Source: Thiomonas arsenitoxydans
GTDB taxonomy: Bacteria; Pseudomonadota; Gammaproteobacteria; Burkholderiales; Burkholderiaceae_C
DNA length: 64,000 bases
Direction of reading: 5' to 3'
Assembly (NCBI RefSeq): GCF_000253115.1
Contig: NC_014145.1
Location: 3,162,001-3,226,000 of the forward strand
In this document: piece by piece, positions 27,278-37,436 of the stretch
Position numbering within the stretch: the stretch's first letter is position 1
Layout of the letters: the number at the start of each line of letters is the position of its first letter
Position numbers and translations under genes: made by a program
The notes under the pieces: generated by a model
Databases searched by the model: none
What the model was told of the DNA's origin: nothing
Seen by the model: only the letters and a program-made list of their open reading frames with translations

Positions 27278-28981
27278 TCAGGCGGTGCGATCGGGGTGGA
27301 GTCCGAGTTCTTGCTGCATGGTTTCGCGGATTTTGAACTTCTGCACCTTGCCGGTAATGGTCATGGGAAACGCGGACACGAAGCGCAGGTAGCGCGGAAT
27401 TTTGTAGTGCGCGATGTTCCCTCTGCAAAACGCGCGAATGTCCTCGTCCGTTGGAGACATGCCGGCCTTGGGGATGATCCAGGCGCACAGTTCTTCGCCG
27501 TACTTCGGGTCGGGCACGCCGACCACCTGCACGTCCTGCACCTGCGGATGGCGGTAGAGAAATTCCTCGACCTCGCGCGGGTAGATGTTCTCGCCGCCGC
27601 GAATCACCATGTCTTTGATGCGGCCGACGATGTTCACATAACCTTCCGCATCCATCACCGCCAGGTCGCCGGTATGCATCCAACCTTCGGCGTCGATGGC
27701 CTCATGCGTCTTCTCGGCGTCGCCCCAGTAGCCGTGCATCACCGAATAGCCCTTGGTGCAAAGCTCGCCGGTTTCGCCGGGCGCGACAGTTTCGCCGCTT
27801 TGCGGATCGACGATCTTCACCTGCAAATGCGGCTGCACCTGCCCCACCGTACTCACCCGCTTGTCCAGCGGCGTGTCGGTGGAGCTTTGGCAGCTCACCG
27901 GCGCGGTCTCGGTCATGCCGTAGGCGATGGTGATCTCAGACAGATGCATGTCGCGCACCACTCGCTTCATCACCTCGATGGGGCAAGGGCTGCCGGCCAT
28001 GATGCCGGTACGCAAGGTGCTCAGATCGAACTCGGCAAAGCGCGGATGATCGAGCATGGCGATGAACATGGTCGGCACACCGTGCAGCCCGGTGCAGGCT
28101 TCGTCCTGCACGCACTCCAAAGTCAGCAATGGGTCGAAGCCGTCGTTGGGATAGACGATGGTGGCGCCGTGCGTCAGACACGCCAGGTTGCCCAGCACCA
28201 TGCCGAAGCAGTGGTACAGCGGCACCGGAATGCACAGCCGGTCTTCGGCGGTGAGCTTCATCGCCTCACCAATAAAGAAACCGTTGTTCAGGATGTTGCT
28301 GTGCGTGAGCGTGGCGCCCTTGGGAAAACCGGTGGTGCCGCTGGTGAACTGGATGTTGATGGGTTCGTGCGCGTGCAGCGTTGCCGCGGCCTCGGCGACC
28401 GCCGGGTCGTCGGCGCTGCCGCGGGCGATCCAGTCGGAAAAGCGCAGCATGCCGGGTTCATCGGCCTCGCCCAGATGCACCACCAGTTTGAGATCGGGCA
28501 GACGCGCGGCGCGCAGTTCGCCCGGCGCGCAGGTATTCAGCTCCGGCGCGAGTTCACGCAGCATGGCGAGGTAGTCGCTGGTCTTGAACGAGGTCATGGT
28601 GACCAGCGCCTTGCACGCCACCTTGTTGAGCGCGTACTCCACCTCGGAGGTGCGATAGGCCGGGTTGATGTTCACCAGAATCAGGCCGACCTTGGCCGTC
28701 GCCAGTTGCATCAGCACCCATTCCACGCTGTTGTGCGCCCAGATGCCCACGCGGTCGCCCTTGCGCAAACCGCTGCGCAACAAGGCGCTGCCCAGACGAT
28801 CCACCTCGCGCTTGAGCTCGGCATAGCTCAGGCGAATGTTCTGGTGGCGCGAAACCAGCGCCTCTTGCAGGCCTTGGCGCTCGGCCATGGCGTCGAAAAA
28901 ATCGCCTATGGTCTGCGTCAGCAGCGGCTGGTCGGTGGCGCCGCAGGCATAAGCCTGGACCAGCGGGGTTGGTTCGGTCAT
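27278..28981 (-). CDS. AMP-forming acyl-CoA synthetase
   Basis: An ANL-superfamily enzyme that activates a carboxylic acid to its CoA thioester through an acyl-adenylate. The 567-residue protein has the P-loop [15 protein letters not shown], the motif [12 protein letters not shown], the hinge [16 protein letters not shown] and the catalytic C-terminal lysine in [15 protein letters not shown]. It lies 8 bp before mccB. In this operon a branched short- or medium-chain acid (such as isovalerate) or acetoacetate is a reasonable substrate, but fatty acids are equally compatible with the family. Confidence 0.9.
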   Translation of the reverse strand: MTEPTPLVQAYACGATDQPLLTQTIGDFFDAMAERQGLQEALVSRHQNIRLSYAELKREVDRLGSALLRSGLRKGDRVGIWAHNSVEWVLMQLATAKVGLILVNINPAYRTSEVEYALNKVACKALVTMTSFKTSDYLAMLRELAPELNTCAPGELRAARLPDLKLVVHLGEADEPGMLRFSDWIARGSADDPAVAEAAATLHAHEPINIQFTSGTTGFPKGATLTHSNILNNGFFIGEAMKLTAEDRLCIPVPLYHCFGMVLGNLACLTHGATIVYPNDGFDPLLTLECVQDEACTGLHGVPTMFIAMLDHPRFAEFDLSTLRTGIMAGSPCPIEVMKRVVRDMHLSEITIAYGMTETAPVSCQSSTDTPLDKRVSTVGQVQPHLQVKIVDPQSGETVAPGETGELCTKGYSVMHGYWGDAEKTHEAIDAEGWMHTGDLAVMDAEGYVNIVGRIKDMVIRGGENIYPREVEEFLYRHPQVQDVQVVGVPDPKYGEELCAWIIPKAGMSPTDEDIRAFCRGNIAHYKIPRYLRFVSAFPMTITGKVQKFKIRETMQQELGLHPDRTA

Positions 28982-29012
28982 GATGATTCTCCGGTGTTCA
29001 TTTTTGGCGACT

Positions 29013-29618
29013 TCAAAACCCGCCGGTCTGCAGCCAATGCTCGAGCTGCGGCAGCCGGTCTGCGCCCCAGAAGGGTTGATCGTCCACCACCATAAAGGGC
29101 GCGCCGCACATGCCTTGCTGCAGCGCGCGGTCGCAGTTGGCCTTGAGCTGGGCCTTGATGGCGGGATCGGCGGTATAGCGCGCCACCGTATCGCTCGCCA
29201 GCCCCTGCTCGGCGGCAAGGGCTTCAAGTACGGGCAATTCGGCGATGTTGCGGTTCTGCGCGAAATAGGCCGAAAAACAGCGATGCAGCCACGGTGCAGC
29301 CTGCGTGGGCAAGTCGCGTTGCAGGCCGATGAGCACCCGCGCGGCCTGATAAGTGGCAATGGGAAACGGCTCCGGCTGCACAAAAGGCACGCCCAGAAAG
29401 CGCGCCGAGCGCGGAATGTCGATGCGGGCATAGTCGCCTTTGAGCGGCTGATCGATCAGCGGTTTCGATCCTGTCGTCTGGAACACCGGCCCGAGCAGCA
29501 TCGGCACCCACTCGATGTCGCGCAGGTGGCGCGCGGCAATGGCCTCGATCTGCGTGCTCGCCAGGTAGGCATAGGGCGACGAAAAATCGAAGAAAAAAGT
29601 AATCGGGCTGACGGGCAT
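29013..29618 (-). CDS. 2-hydroxychromene-2-carboxylate isomerase-like DsbA-fold protein
   Basis: A cytosolic thioredoxin-fold protein of the kappa-class glutathione transferase / HCCA isomerase family, 201 residues. The N-terminal glutathione-site motif [14 protein letters not shown] is clear, as is the C-terminal [19 protein letters not shown]. Members use glutathione for isomerisation or other chemistry on aromatic compounds, but many are of unknown role. No naphthalene-type genes are present, so the name reflects family only. It is co-directional with the acyl-CoA dehydrogenase and the synthetase. Confidence 0.85.
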   Translation of the reverse strand: MPVSPITFFFDFSSPYAYLASTQIEAIAARHLRDIEWVPMLLGPVFQTTGSKPLIDQPLKGDYARIDIPRSARFLGVPFVQPEPFPIATYQAARVLIGLQRDLPTQAAPWLHRCFSAYFAQNRNIAELPVLEALAAEQGLASDTVARYTADPAIKAQLKANCDRALQQGMCGAPFMVVDDQPFWGADRLPQLEHWLQTGGF

Positions 29619-29641
29619 GGGAGTCTCCAGTGAATCTGGTT

Positions 29642-30769
29642 TTACAGCGCACGGGCAATGAGCATTTTCTGCACATCGCTGGTGCCTTCGTAAATCTGGC
29701 AAACCCGCACATCGCGCCAGATGCGCTCGACGGGAAAGTCGGCCACATAACCGTAACCGCCGTGGATCTGCAGCGCCGCGCTGCACACCCGCTCGGCCAT
29801 TTCGCTGGCCATCAGTTTGGCCATCGCCGCCTCCTTCAGACAAGGCAGGCCCGCATCCTTCAGGCTGGCGGCGTGCCACAGCAACTGCCGCGCCGCTTCG
29901 ATCTGCATCGCCATCTCGGCCAAGCGGAATTGCACTGCCTGATGCTCGGCAATCGGCTTGCCAAAGGCAGTGCGCTCGCGCGCATAACGCAGCGCCGCTT
30001 CGAACGCCGCGCGCGCCATGCCGACCGACTGCGCCGCAATGCCGATGCGCCCACCTTCCAGGCCGGACAGCGCAATCTTGTAGCCCTCGCCTTCGGCACC
30101 GAGGCGGTTGGCGGCGGGTACGCGGCAGCCCTCGAAGCGGATCTGCGCGGTGTCGCTGGCCGACTGCCCGGCCTTGTCTTCGAGCCGTTCGACGATGTAG
30201 CCCGGCGTGCCGGTGGGCACGAGGAAGGCGCTGATGCCTTTCTTGCCCGCGGCCCGGTTGGTTGCGGCCATCACGATGGCGACCTGTCCGTTCTTGCCGC
30301 TGGTGATGAACTGCTTGACGCCGTCGAGGACGTAGTGGTCACCCTCCAACCTTGCCGTGGTGCGCAGGTTGGAGGCGTCCGATCCGGCCTGCGGTTCGGT
30401 CAGCGCGAACGCGCCGATCCACTCGCCGCGCGCCACCGGGCGCAGCCACTGGTCTTTTTGCGCATCGCTACCCCAGGCCATCAGAATGGAGCACACCGGG
30501 CAGTTGTTCACGCTCACGATGGTGCTGGTGGCGCCGTCGGCCGCGGCGATCTCCTCAATGGCCAGCGCGAGAGACAGGTAGTCGAGCCCGGCGCCGTCCC
30601 ATTCGGCGGGCACGGCGATGCCCAGGCAACCCAGCGCCGCCAAGCCCTGCAACGCCTCGCGCGGAAAGCGGCTTTCGCGCGCCCAGTCGGCCGCATGCGG
30701 GGCGATTTCGGCCTGAGCAAAATCGCGCACCGCGTCGCGGATCATGCGGTGATCGTCAGAAAGCAGCAT
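29642..30769 (-). CDS. short/branched-chain acyl-CoA dehydrogenase
   Basis: An FAD enzyme introducing the alpha-beta double bond in acyl-CoA. The 375-residue protein has the FAD/substrate segment AFALTEPQAGSDASNL, the late FAD region LQIHGGYGYVADFPVER and the catalytic base Glu361 in QIYEGTSDVQ. The presence of Glu at this classical position puts it with butyryl/short-chain enzymes and separates it from the isovaleryl-CoA dehydrogenase at 35159-36337. It follows the thiolase gene by 6 bp. Confidence 0.92.
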   Translation of the reverse strand: MLLSDDHRMIRDAVRDFAQAEIAPHAADWARESRFPREALQGLAALGCLGIAVPAEWDGAGLDYLSLALAIEEIAAADGATSTIVSVNNCPVCSILMAWGSDAQKDQWLRPVARGEWIGAFALTEPQAGSDASNLRTTARLEGDHYVLDGVKQFITSGKNGQVAIVMAATNRAAGKKGISAFLVPTGTPGYIVERLEDKAGQSASDTAQIRFEGCRVPAANRLGAEGEGYKIALSGLEGGRIGIAAQSVGMARAAFEAALRYARERTAFGKPIAEHQAVQFRLAEMAMQIEAARQLLWHAASLKDAGLPCLKEAAMAKLMASEMAERVCSAALQIHGGYGYVADFPVERIWRDVRVCQIYEGTSDVQKMLIARAL

Positions 30770-30775
30770 GACGAT

Positions 30776-31954
30776 TCAGAGCAGTTCAACCGCCATTGCC
30801 GTGGCCTCGCCGCCGCCGATGCACAGCGCGGCGACGCCCTTCTTGAGCCCGCGCTGCCGCAGCGCGCCCAGCAGGGTCACGACGATGCGCGCGCCCGACG
30901 CGCCGATGGGGTGGCCCAGCGCCACCGCGCCGCCGTGCACGTTCACGATCTCATGCGGCAGCTTGTATTCCCGCATCGCCGCCATGGTGACGGCGGCGAA
31001 GGCTTCGTTGACTTCCCATAGGTCCACATCGGTCGCCTTCCAGCCGGTCTTGTCGAGCACCTTCTGAATGGCCCCCACGGGCGCCGTGGTGAACCACTCG
31101 GGCGCCTGCGCATGCACCGCATGGGCGCGAATACGAGCGATCGGCGCACAGCCCAGCTTGTCAGCGGTGGACTGGCGCATCAGCACCAGCGCGGCAGCGC
31201 CGTCGGAAATGCTCGACGAGGTGGCGGCGGTGATGGCCCCGTCTTTCTTGAACGCGGGCTTGAGCGTAGGAATCTTGTCGAGCTTGGCCTTGAACGGCTG
31301 CTCGTCGCGGGCGATTTTCACCTCGCCGCCCCGACCCGCCACCGTGACGGGCGCCATCTCCCACTCGAAGCTGCCGTCTTCGTTGGCTTTTTTGCTGCGC
31401 TCAGTCGAGGCAATGGCAAAGGCGTCCATCTCCTCGCGGCTGAAGGCGTATTTGCTCACGCAGCTTTCAGCGAACACGCCCATGGCCTTGCCGCGGTCGT
31501 AGGCGTCTTCCAGACCGTCAAGCGCCATGTGATCGTAAAACTGGGTGAGGCCGTATTTCACGCCCTTGCGCACGAAGGCCAGATGCGGCGCGTTGGTCAT
31601 GCTCTCCATGCCGCCGGCCACCATCACATCGGCGGAGCCCACAGCGAGCATGTCGTGGGCGAACATCATCGCCCGCATGCCCGAGCCGCACATTTTGGAC
31701 AGCGTGACCGCGCCCGCCGATTGCGGCAGCCCGGCCTTGAGTGCGGCCTGGCGCGCGGGAGCCTGGCCCTGCCCGGCCATCAGGCAGTTGCCCATGAGCA
31801 CTTCATTCACGGCGTCGCCCGCGATGCCCGCGCGTTGCACGGCAGCGGCGATGGCGGTAGCGCCGAGCTCCCAGGCGGGTACGGCAGCAAAGTCGCCGAG
31901 CAGGCCGCCGATGGGCGTGCGCGCGGCAGAAACCATCACGATGGGATCAGTCAT
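30776..31954 (-). CDS. acetyl-CoA acetyltransferase (thiolase)
   Basis: A thiolase that cleaves acetoacetyl-CoA or condenses two acetyl-CoA. The 392-residue protein has the nucleophile Cys89 in [12 protein letters not shown], the His in [12 protein letters not shown] and the acid/base Cys378 in ALCIGGGEA. Within this region it would take the acetoacetate branch of leucine breakdown to acetyl-CoA once activated. Its start overlaps the stop of aceK by ATGA. A CoA transferase for acetoacetate is not encoded here, so the acyl-CoA synthetase may do that job. Confidence 0.94.
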   Translation of the reverse strand: MTDPIVMVSAARTPIGGLLGDFAAVPAWELGATAIAAAVQRAGIAGDAVNEVLMGNCLMAGQGQAPARQAALKAGLPQSAGAVTLSKMCGSGMRAMMFAHDMLAVGSADVMVAGGMESMTNAPHLAFVRKGVKYGLTQFYDHMALDGLEDAYDRGKAMGVFAESCVSKYAFSREEMDAFAIASTERSKKANEDGSFEWEMAPVTVAGRGGEVKIARDEQPFKAKLDKIPTLKPAFKKDGAITAATSSSISDGAAALVLMRQSTADKLGCAPIARIRAHAVHAQAPEWFTTAPVGAIQKVLDKTGWKATDVDLWEVNEAFAAVTMAAMREYKLPHEIVNVHGGAVALGHPIGASGARIVVTLLGALRQRGLKKGVAALCIGGGEATAMAVELL

Positions 31955-33765
31955 GTCGAAGTCTCCTGAACAGGTTGAACGGGTGGGTTGGATGCCGCAA
32001 GAGCGCCCTCGCGGGGGAAGCGGCGGGTGGCGTCATAAGTGAACACGTCGTACAGATGGCCCTCGCGGATGCGGCTCTGATGCTCCTGCCAGAAGGCGGC
32101 GTCGAGCAGGTCGGCGTGGTGTTTCATGAACACGGCGCGCACCTTGGGGTTGCCGAGCAGAAACTGGCCGAAGGTCTCGGGAAACACGTCGTGCGGACCC
32201 ACGGCGTACCAGGGCTCGGCGGCCATTTCGTCTTCTTCGTTGCGCGGCGCGGGCACGCGGCGGAAGTTGCAGTCGGTGATGTACTCGATCTCGTCGTAGT
32301 CGTAGAACACCACCTTGCCGTGGCGGGTGATGCCGAAGTTCTTCCACAGCATGTCGCCGGGAAAGATATTGGCCGCCACCATGTCCTTGATGGCGTTGCC
32401 GTATTCGATGACGGCGGCTTCGAGCTGGGCGTCGTCAGCCTCTTGCAGATAGATGTTCAGCGGAATCATGCGCCGCTCGATGTAGCAGTGCCGGATGATG
32501 ATGGTGTCGCCGTCGTATTCGAGTTGCGAGGGGCAGAAGGTTTCGATCTCCTGAATCAGCTCGGGCGAGAAGCGCGCGCGCTCGAAGGCCACGTTCGAAT
32601 ATTCCAGCGTCTCGGCCATGCGGCCCACGCGGTCGTGCTGTTTCACCAGCAGGTACTTGCCCTTGATCTTGTCGCGAGTAGTGTCTTTCTGCGGCGGATA
32701 GAAGTCTTTGATGACTTTGAACACAAAGGGAAAGGACGGTAGGGTGAACACCACCATCACCATGCCCTTGATGCCCGGCGCCACGATGAACTGATCGCTT
32801 GAATGCCGCAGGTGATAGAGAAAGTCGCGGTAGAACAGGGTCTTGCCCTGCTTGGCCAGACCCAGCGCGTTATACAGCTCGGCACGCGGCTTGCGCGCCA
32901 TGAGGCTGCGCAAAAACTGCACATAGGCCGACGGGATTTCCATATCGACCATGAAATAGGCGCGGGCGAAGGAGAACAGCAGCAGCAGATCGTCTTCGGT
33001 GAGCAGCACCGTGTCGATAAAGAGCTGGCCGCGCTCGTTGTGCAGGATGGGCAGCGCCAGCGGAAATTCGGTGAAGCCGTTGATCACCTTGCCGACCGCA
33101 TACGCGCCCTTGTTGCGGTAGAACAGCGAGTCGAGCATCTGAATCTGGAAGTTGGCGCGCAGGCGCACATCGTTGCCGAAGCGCTGGCGCACAGCGGCCA
33201 GCACCTGGCCCACGTCGCGGTCCAGATCTTCGAACGGCAGCGCAAGCTGAAAGTTCTCAATGGCGCGGCGCAGACAGGCGTGCAGCGCCTCGTGGGTGTG
33301 CGGGTAATACACACGGAAGGTCGGCTTGGCCGCAGGCTCTTCGTTTTCGATGTACTCGGTGGACAGCGCCGGGCGCACGAACAGAAACTCGTTGTTGAAA
33401 TGCTCGCGCCGCAGAATCTTGGTCGTCACCGAGTTGAAAAACGTCTCGGCCAGTTCGGGCTGGTGGTGATTGGTCAGCAGGCCGATGTAGTGCAGCTTGG
33501 CCTGCTGCCAGATTTCCATGGGCTGGTTGCCGGCATCGAGTTCGTTCTGCAGCCGTTCGGTGGCTTCGTCCACCCGCTGGTCGTAGAAGGCGATGCGCTC
33601 GCGCTGCGCTGCCTGCTGCCCGGCCCAGTCGGCCCGCTCGAACCGCTGCTTGGCCGCAGCGCTCACTTGGCGGAACAGGCGGTAATGGCGATTGAAGCCG
33701 TCGAGCATGGTACGGGCCATGGCAAAAGCCACGGGGGAATCAAGGCGAGGCGGGAATTGGTTCAT
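31951..33765 (-). CDS. aceK: isocitrate dehydrogenase kinase/phosphatase AceK
   Basis: A bifunctional enzyme that phosphorylates and dephosphorylates isocitrate dehydrogenase, thereby switching carbon between the TCA cycle and the glyoxylate shunt. The 604-residue protein is slightly longer than E. coli AceK (578). Recognisable blocks are [20 protein letters not shown] (ATP-site region), the segment [20 protein letters not shown] and the catalytic region [25 protein letters not shown] 33765 is the family start. It is translationally coupled to the thiolase rather than to aceA/aceB, linking shunt control to acetyl-CoA production. Confidence 0.97.
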   Translation of the reverse strand: MNQFPPRLDSPVAFAMARTMLDGFNRHYRLFRQVSAAAKQRFERADWAGQQAAQRERIAFYDQRVDEATERLQNELDAGNQPMEIWQQAKLHYIGLLTNHHQPELAETFFNSVTTKILRREHFNNEFLFVRPALSTEYIENEEPAAKPTFRVYYPHTHEALHACLRRAIENFQLALPFEDLDRDVGQVLAAVRQRFGNDVRLRANFQIQMLDSLFYRNKGAYAVGKVINGFTEFPLALPILHNERGQLFIDTVLLTEDDLLLLFSFARAYFMVDMEIPSAYVQFLRSLMARKPRAELYNALGLAKQGKTLFYRDFLYHLRHSSDQFIVAPGIKGMVMVVFTLPSFPFVFKVIKDFYPPQKDTTRDKIKGKYLLVKQHDRVGRMAETLEYSNVAFERARFSPELIQEIETFCPSQLEYDGDTIIIRHCYIERRMIPLNIYLQEADDAQLEAAVIEYGNAIKDMVAANIFPGDMLWKNFGITRHGKVVFYDYDEIEYITDCNFRRVPAPRNEEDEMAAEPWYAVGPHDVFPETFGQFLLGNPKVRAVFMKHHADLLDAAFWQEHQSRIREGHLYDVFTYDATRRFPREGALAASNPPVQPVQETST

Positions 33766-33923
33766 CGGGCATTGGCAATACGAAAACACCCTGCCCACTG
33801 TAAGCCCGCGCCGCTGGCAAGGCAAAGCGCCCAGCGCTTGACGCCGCTGCGTGCTAGGCTTTTCAGGCGGTCGGCATAGACACCGCGCCGACTTTTTCGA
33901 ACCATAAGACCAGGAGATTTCTG

Positions 33924-35078
33924 ATGCCCGCCTTGCTGCCCAATGTCGATCCCGATGGACTGCTGGAGTATTCGGTGGTTTACACCGACCGCTCGCTCAA
34001 CCACATGTCGGCCAAGTTTCAGCAGGTTATGCGCAATCTGTCGTCCATGCTCAAACAGGCCTACAACGCGCAGGCGGCGGTCATCGTGCCGGGTAGCGGC
34101 ACGTTTGCCATGGAGGCCGTGGCGCGGCAATTCGTGCAGGGCGCGCAGGTGCTCATCGTGCGCAACGGCTGGTTCAGCTATCGCTGGAGCCAGATCATCG
34201 AGACCGGGCATTTGTCGGACAAGGTCACGGTACTCAAGGCGCGCCGCGTGGCCGATGCGTCCGAGTCGCCCTTCATGCCCGCGCCCATAGCCGAGGTGGT
34301 CGCCACCATCGCCCGCGAAAAGCCCGCCGTGGTGTTCGCCCCGCATGTGGAAACCTCCGCCGGCATGATGCTGCCCGACGACTATCTGCGCGCCGTGGCC
34401 GACGCGGTGCATGCGGTGGGCGGCCTGTTCGTGCTCGACTGCATCGCCTCCGGTGCGATGTGGGTGGACATGCAGGCCACCGGCGTGGACGTGCTGGTCA
34501 GCGCACCGCAAAAAGGCTGGAGCGGCCAGCCCTGCTGCGGCTTTGCCATGCTGTCTGAGCGGGCTTTGCAACGGCTGGAGACGACCACGAGCGACAGCTT
34601 TTCCTGCGACCTGAAAAAGTGGCATCAGATCATGCAGGCCTACGAAAAAGGCACGCATGCCTATCACGCCACCATGCCCACCGACACCCTGGCCGAAGTA
34701 CGCGACCAGATGCGCGAGGCGTTCAGCTACGGCCTGCCCGCGCTCAAGGCCGCGCAGATGGAACTGGGTCGCGCAGCGCGCGCTTCGTTGGAGCAACGCG
34801 GCGTCAAGAGCGTGGCGGCGCCCGGCTTTCAGGCGCCGGGCGTGGTGGTGAGCTACACCCGCGATCCCGACATTCAGAACGGCAAGAAGTTTGTGGCACA
34901 AGGCATGCAGATTGCCGCCGGTGTGCCGCTGGCCTGCGACGAACCGGCCGACTACATGAGCTTTCGCCTCGGCCTGTTCGGGCTGGACAAATGGAAGGAC
35001 GTGCCCGCAGCCGTGCAGCGGCTGGACGCGGCGCTCGACGCCGTGGGTTTGCACCTGCCGGAAAAAGCGCATCGCTAG
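33924..35078 (+). CDS. class V aminotransferase (alanine-glyoxylate / serine-pyruvate type)
   Basis: A PLP enzyme of the class V small-molecule aminotransferases. The 384-residue protein has [15 protein letters not shown], the cofactor-binding EAsp-like segment [11 protein letters not shown] and the Schiff-base lysine in [15 protein letters not shown] lies just before ATG 33924. Alanine:glyoxylate or serine:pyruvate transamination is the common role of close relatives. Divergent from aceK across a 158-bp gap; a role in removing glyoxylate would suit a glyoxylate-shunt regulator next door, but this is inference. Confidence 0.88.
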   Translation: MPALLPNVDPDGLLEYSVVYTDRSLNHMSAKFQQVMRNLSSMLKQAYNAQAAVIVPGSGTFAMEAVARQFVQGAQVLIVRNGWFSYRWSQIIETGHLSDKVTVLKARRVADASESPFMPAPIAEVVATIAREKPAVVFAPHVETSAGMMLPDDYLRAVADAVHAVGGLFVLDCIASGAMWVDMQATGVDVLVSAPQKGWSGQPCCGFAMLSERALQRLETTTSDSFSCDLKKWHQIMQAYEKGTHAYHATMPTDTLAEVRDQMREAFSYGLPALKAAQMELGRAARASLEQRGVKSVAAPGFQAPGVVVSYTRDPDIQNGKKFVAQGMQIAAGVPLACDEPADYMSFRLGLFGLDKWKDVPAAVQRLDAALDAVGLHLPEKAHR

Positions 35079-35158
35079 CCGCCTCGGTAAGCGCCTCGGT
35101 AACTGAATCACCCGCCGCATCAGTCGCTCAGCCCTGTTCGCTACCCAGCTTCACGGCT

Positions 35159-36337
35159 TCACGCCGTTTGCGCGAACAGTTCCCGCCCGATCAGCATGCG
35201 GCGGATTTCGGATGTGCCCGCGCCAATCTCGTACAGCTTGGCGTCGCGCCACAGTCGGCCCAGCGGATAGTCGTTGATATAGCCGTTGCCGCCAAAAATC
35301 TGGATGCCCTCGCCCGCCATCCAGGTGGCCTTTTCGGCGCACCACAGAATCACGGCCGCGCAGTCTTTTCGCACCGAGCGGGCATGGCCGTCGCCCAGTG
35401 CGTCGAGGTTTTTGCCCACGGTGTAGAGCAGGCTGCGCGCGGCCTGCAGCACGGTGTACATATCGGCCAGCTTGCCCTGGATGAGCTGGAACTCGCCGAT
35501 GCTCTGGCCGAACTGCTTGCGTTCGTGCACATAAGGCACCACGCTGTCCATCACCGCCTGCATGATGCCCACCGGCCCGGCGGCCAGCACCGCGCGCTCG
35601 TAATCCAGGCCGCTCATCAGCACCTTGACGCCGCCGTTCAATTCGCCCAGCACGTTATCTGCGGGCACCTCGCAATCCTGGAACACCAGCTCGCCGGTAT
35701 GGCTGCCGCGCATGCCCAGCTTGTCGAGCTTCTGCGCCACCGAAAAACCCTTGAAATCCTTCTCCACCAGGAAGGCGGTGATGCCCTTGGAACTTGCGGC
35801 CGGATCGGTCTTGGCGTAGACCACCAGCACGTCGGCGTCCGGCCCGTTGGTAATCCACATCTTGCTGCCGTTGAGCACGAACCCATCACCTCGCCGGTCA
35901 GCACGCAGCTTCATGCTCACCACATCGCTGCCCGCGCCCGGCTCGCTCATCGCCAGCGCGCCCACATGCTCGCCGCTGATCAGTTTGGGCAGGTACTTCG
36001 CCTTCTGCGCGGCGCTGCCGTTGCGGCGGATCTGGTTGACGCAGAGGTTGGAATGCGCGCCGTAGCTCAAGCCCACCGAGGCGCTGGCGCGGGAGATTTC
36101 TTCCAACGCCACCATATGCGCCAGGTAGCCCATGCCCGTGCCGCCATCGGCCTCGGGCACGGTGACGCCCAGCAGGCCCAGGTCGCCGAACTTGCGCCAC
36201 AGATCCATCGGAAACTGATCGGTGCGGTCGATTTCGGCGGCGCGCGGGGCAATTTCTTGCTCGGCAAAGTCGCGCACGGCCTCGCGCAGAGCGGCGATGT
36301 CTTCGCCGAGTTGGAAGTCCAGTCCGGGTAGTTGCAT
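35159..36337 (-). CDS. ivd: isovaleryl-CoA dehydrogenase
   Basis: The FAD enzyme for isovaleryl-CoA to 3-methylcrotonyl-CoA in leucine breakdown. The 392-residue protein shows [26 protein letters not shown] and a C-terminal [16 protein letters not shown]. The usual catalytic Glu before GTSE is replaced by Gly, and a Glu is found at position 247 in [10 protein letters not shown]. That shift of the catalytic base is diagnostic for isovaleryl-CoA dehydrogenases. It follows the PaaI thioesterase gene by 46 bp, and both are probably controlled by the LiuR-type site at 36892-36907. Confidence 0.95.
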   Translation of the reverse strand: MQLPGLDFQLGEDIAALREAVRDFAEQEIAPRAAEIDRTDQFPMDLWRKFGDLGLLGVTVPEADGGTGMGYLAHMVALEEISRASASVGLSYGAHSNLCVNQIRRNGSAAQKAKYLPKLISGEHVGALAMSEPGAGSDVVSMKLRADRRGDGFVLNGSKMWITNGPDADVLVVYAKTDPAASSKGITAFLVEKDFKGFSVAQKLDKLGMRGSHTGELVFQDCEVPADNVLGELNGGVKVLMSGLDYERAVLAAGPVGIMQAVMDSVVPYVHERKQFGQSIGEFQLIQGKLADMYTVLQAARSLLYTVGKNLDALGDGHARSVRKDCAAVILWCAEKATWMAGEGIQIFGGNGYINDYPLGRLWRDAKLYEIGAGTSEIRRMLIGRELFAQTA

Positions 36338-36383
36338 GAGGTCTCCTCGCTTGTTTGTTTCGATGCGTTGTTTCGACGTAATT

Positions 36384-36833
36384 TCAATACCGCTTTGGCA
36401 CTGGCGCGATGGTCTGCTGCATCACCGCGCAAACTGTCTCAGCGCCGTCCTCATCGCGGTGCATCACTTCGGCGGTGGTGATGATCAGCCGCTTGCCAGC
36501 CCGGATTACCCGCCCGTAGGCGCGCAGCTCACCGCCCGCAAAGGCCGCGAGAAAGTTGATTTTGTACTCCACCGTGGTGACTTCGTCGCCTTCGGGCGCC
36601 AGAGTCATCGCCGCATAGCCACCGGCCACGTCGGCCAGCGCGCCAATGGCCCCACCGTGGAAGCCGCCCTGCTGCTGGCTGATCCGTTCTGAATGCGGCA
36701 GCCGTAGTTCCGCCCGCCCCGGCTCCAACCGCACCATCTCCACGCCCAACGCGGCCATCAAGCCTTGGCGGGCAAAACTCTGGCGAATAGCCGCCTCCTG
36801 CGCAGGCGATAGAACGGCGGGGGCGGTGGTCAT
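36384..36833 (-). CDS. PaaI-type hotdog thioesterase
   Basis: A 149-residue hotdog-fold acyl-CoA thioesterase of the PaaI/YbgC-like group, expected to release CoA from stalled or toxic acyl-CoA esters. The family signature is seen as [22 protein letters not shown], where the Asp is the likely catalytic acid. It precedes isovaleryl-CoA dehydrogenase in the same direction, with a LiuR-like palindrome in the 114-bp gap upstream. The substrate is unknown; isovaleryl- or methylcrotonyl-CoA would fit. Confidence 0.88.
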   Translation of the reverse strand: MTTAPAVLSPAQEAAIRQSFARQGLMAALGVEMVRLEPGRAELRLPHSERISQQQGGFHGGAIGALADVAGGYAAMTLAPEGDEVTTVEYKINFLAAFAGGELRAYGRVIRAGKRLIITTAEVMHRDEDGAETVCAVMQQTIAPVPKRY

Positions 36834-36891
36834 GGTGGCAAGTCTCCGTGGGGCTGCTCTGCTGGCAGATTTCCGGTGATCTTACCTTCCG

Positions 36892-36907
36892 TTTACGTCA
36901 ACGTGAA
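36892..36907. promoter_or_regulatory. LiuR-type operator upstream of paaI-ivd
   Basis: TTTACGTCAACGTGAA is a near-perfect 16-bp palindrome matching the site at 37375-37390 in 13 of 16 positions. It lies 59 bp upstream of the PaaI-like start. On the minus strand it overlaps a possible -35 (TTCACG) with TAAGAT 17 bp further on. MerR regulators of branched-chain acid catabolism are known to bind palindromes of this TTGACGTTAACGTCAA kind. Confidence 0.75.
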
Positions 36908-36947
36908 TAGCCACTCCTCCAGCACCCATCCAGAACCAGCGCTCCCC

Positions 36948-37352
36948 TCACCCGCCCTGCTTCTTCAGCAGCCCCCGCGCCTCGGTCTCGTAGGCGCGAA
37001 TCTCCTCCAACGTCGCCTTGAGATCGGCCATGCGGCCTTCGATGTCGGCGCGGTGCTCGGCCAGCACTTCCAGGTAGCGGCGCAGTTGCGGTGCGGTGTC
37101 GCGCGGCGACTCGTACATCATCACCAGTTCCTTGATCTCGGCCAGGCTGAGGCCCAGCCGTTTGCCCCGCTGAGTGAGTTTGAGCCGCGTGCGGTCGCCT
37201 TGGGTATAGACGCGCAGCCGACCCTGGCGCTGCGGGCAGAGCAAGCCGGCTTCTTCGTAAAAGCGGATGGCGCGGGTGGTGAGGTCGAACTCGCGGGCGA
37301 GCTCGCCAATGGTGAAAGTGGGGGCGGCAGGTGCAGCAGCGGCTTTTTTCAT
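36948..37352 (-). CDS. liuR: LiuR-like MerR family regulator
   Basis: A dimeric MerR-type transcription factor, 134 residues. The winged helix-turn-helix FTIGELAREFDLTTRAIRFY starts near residue 13 and is followed by EEAGLLCPQRQGRLRVYT, then a long coiled-coil dimerisation helix. There are no metal-binding cysteines, so it is an organic-effector type as in the LiuR group. An extra N-terminal stretch MKKAAAAPAAP precedes the domain. No ribosome-binding site lies before ATG 37352, and the -10 candidate is so near that the transcript may be leaderless. It sits beside paaI-ivd with operators on both sides. Confidence 0.9.
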   Translation of the reverse strand: MKKAAAAPAAPTFTIGELAREFDLTTRAIRFYEEAGLLCPQRQGRLRVYTQGDRTRLKLTQRGKRLGLSLAEIKELVMMYESPRDTAPQLRRYLEVLAEHRADIEGRMADLKATLEEIRAYETEARGLLKKQGG

Positions 37353-37374
37353 GCGTGCCTATACTCGGCTCCAG

Positions 37375-37390
37375 TTGACGTTAACGTCAA
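37375..37390. promoter_or_regulatory. LiuR-type operator between liuR and the MBL-fold gene
   Basis: TTGACGTTAACGTCAA is a perfect 16-bp palindrome in the 84-bp divergent gap. On the minus strand its first half can serve as a -35 (TTGACG), with TATAGG at 37363-37358 spaced 21 bp further on (or GTATAG at 20), the stretched spacing typical of MerR-controlled promoters. It should control liuR itself and perhaps the divergent metallo-hydrolase gene starting at 37437. Confidence 0.85.
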
Positions 37391-37436
37391 GTGTAGTTTG
37401 CGCCATCACGCTCCCAACCTTTTGAATCCGCCCGCC

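Noticed and set aside
27296-29095. 599-codon open frame opposite the acyl-CoA synthetase
   Set aside because: Antisense shadow of a gene with all adenylation motifs.
35079-35110. Short direct repeat CGCCTCGGTAA twice after the aminotransferase stop
   Set aside because: Two 10-11 bp copies at this GC content can easily be a slippage product or chance and show no further structure.
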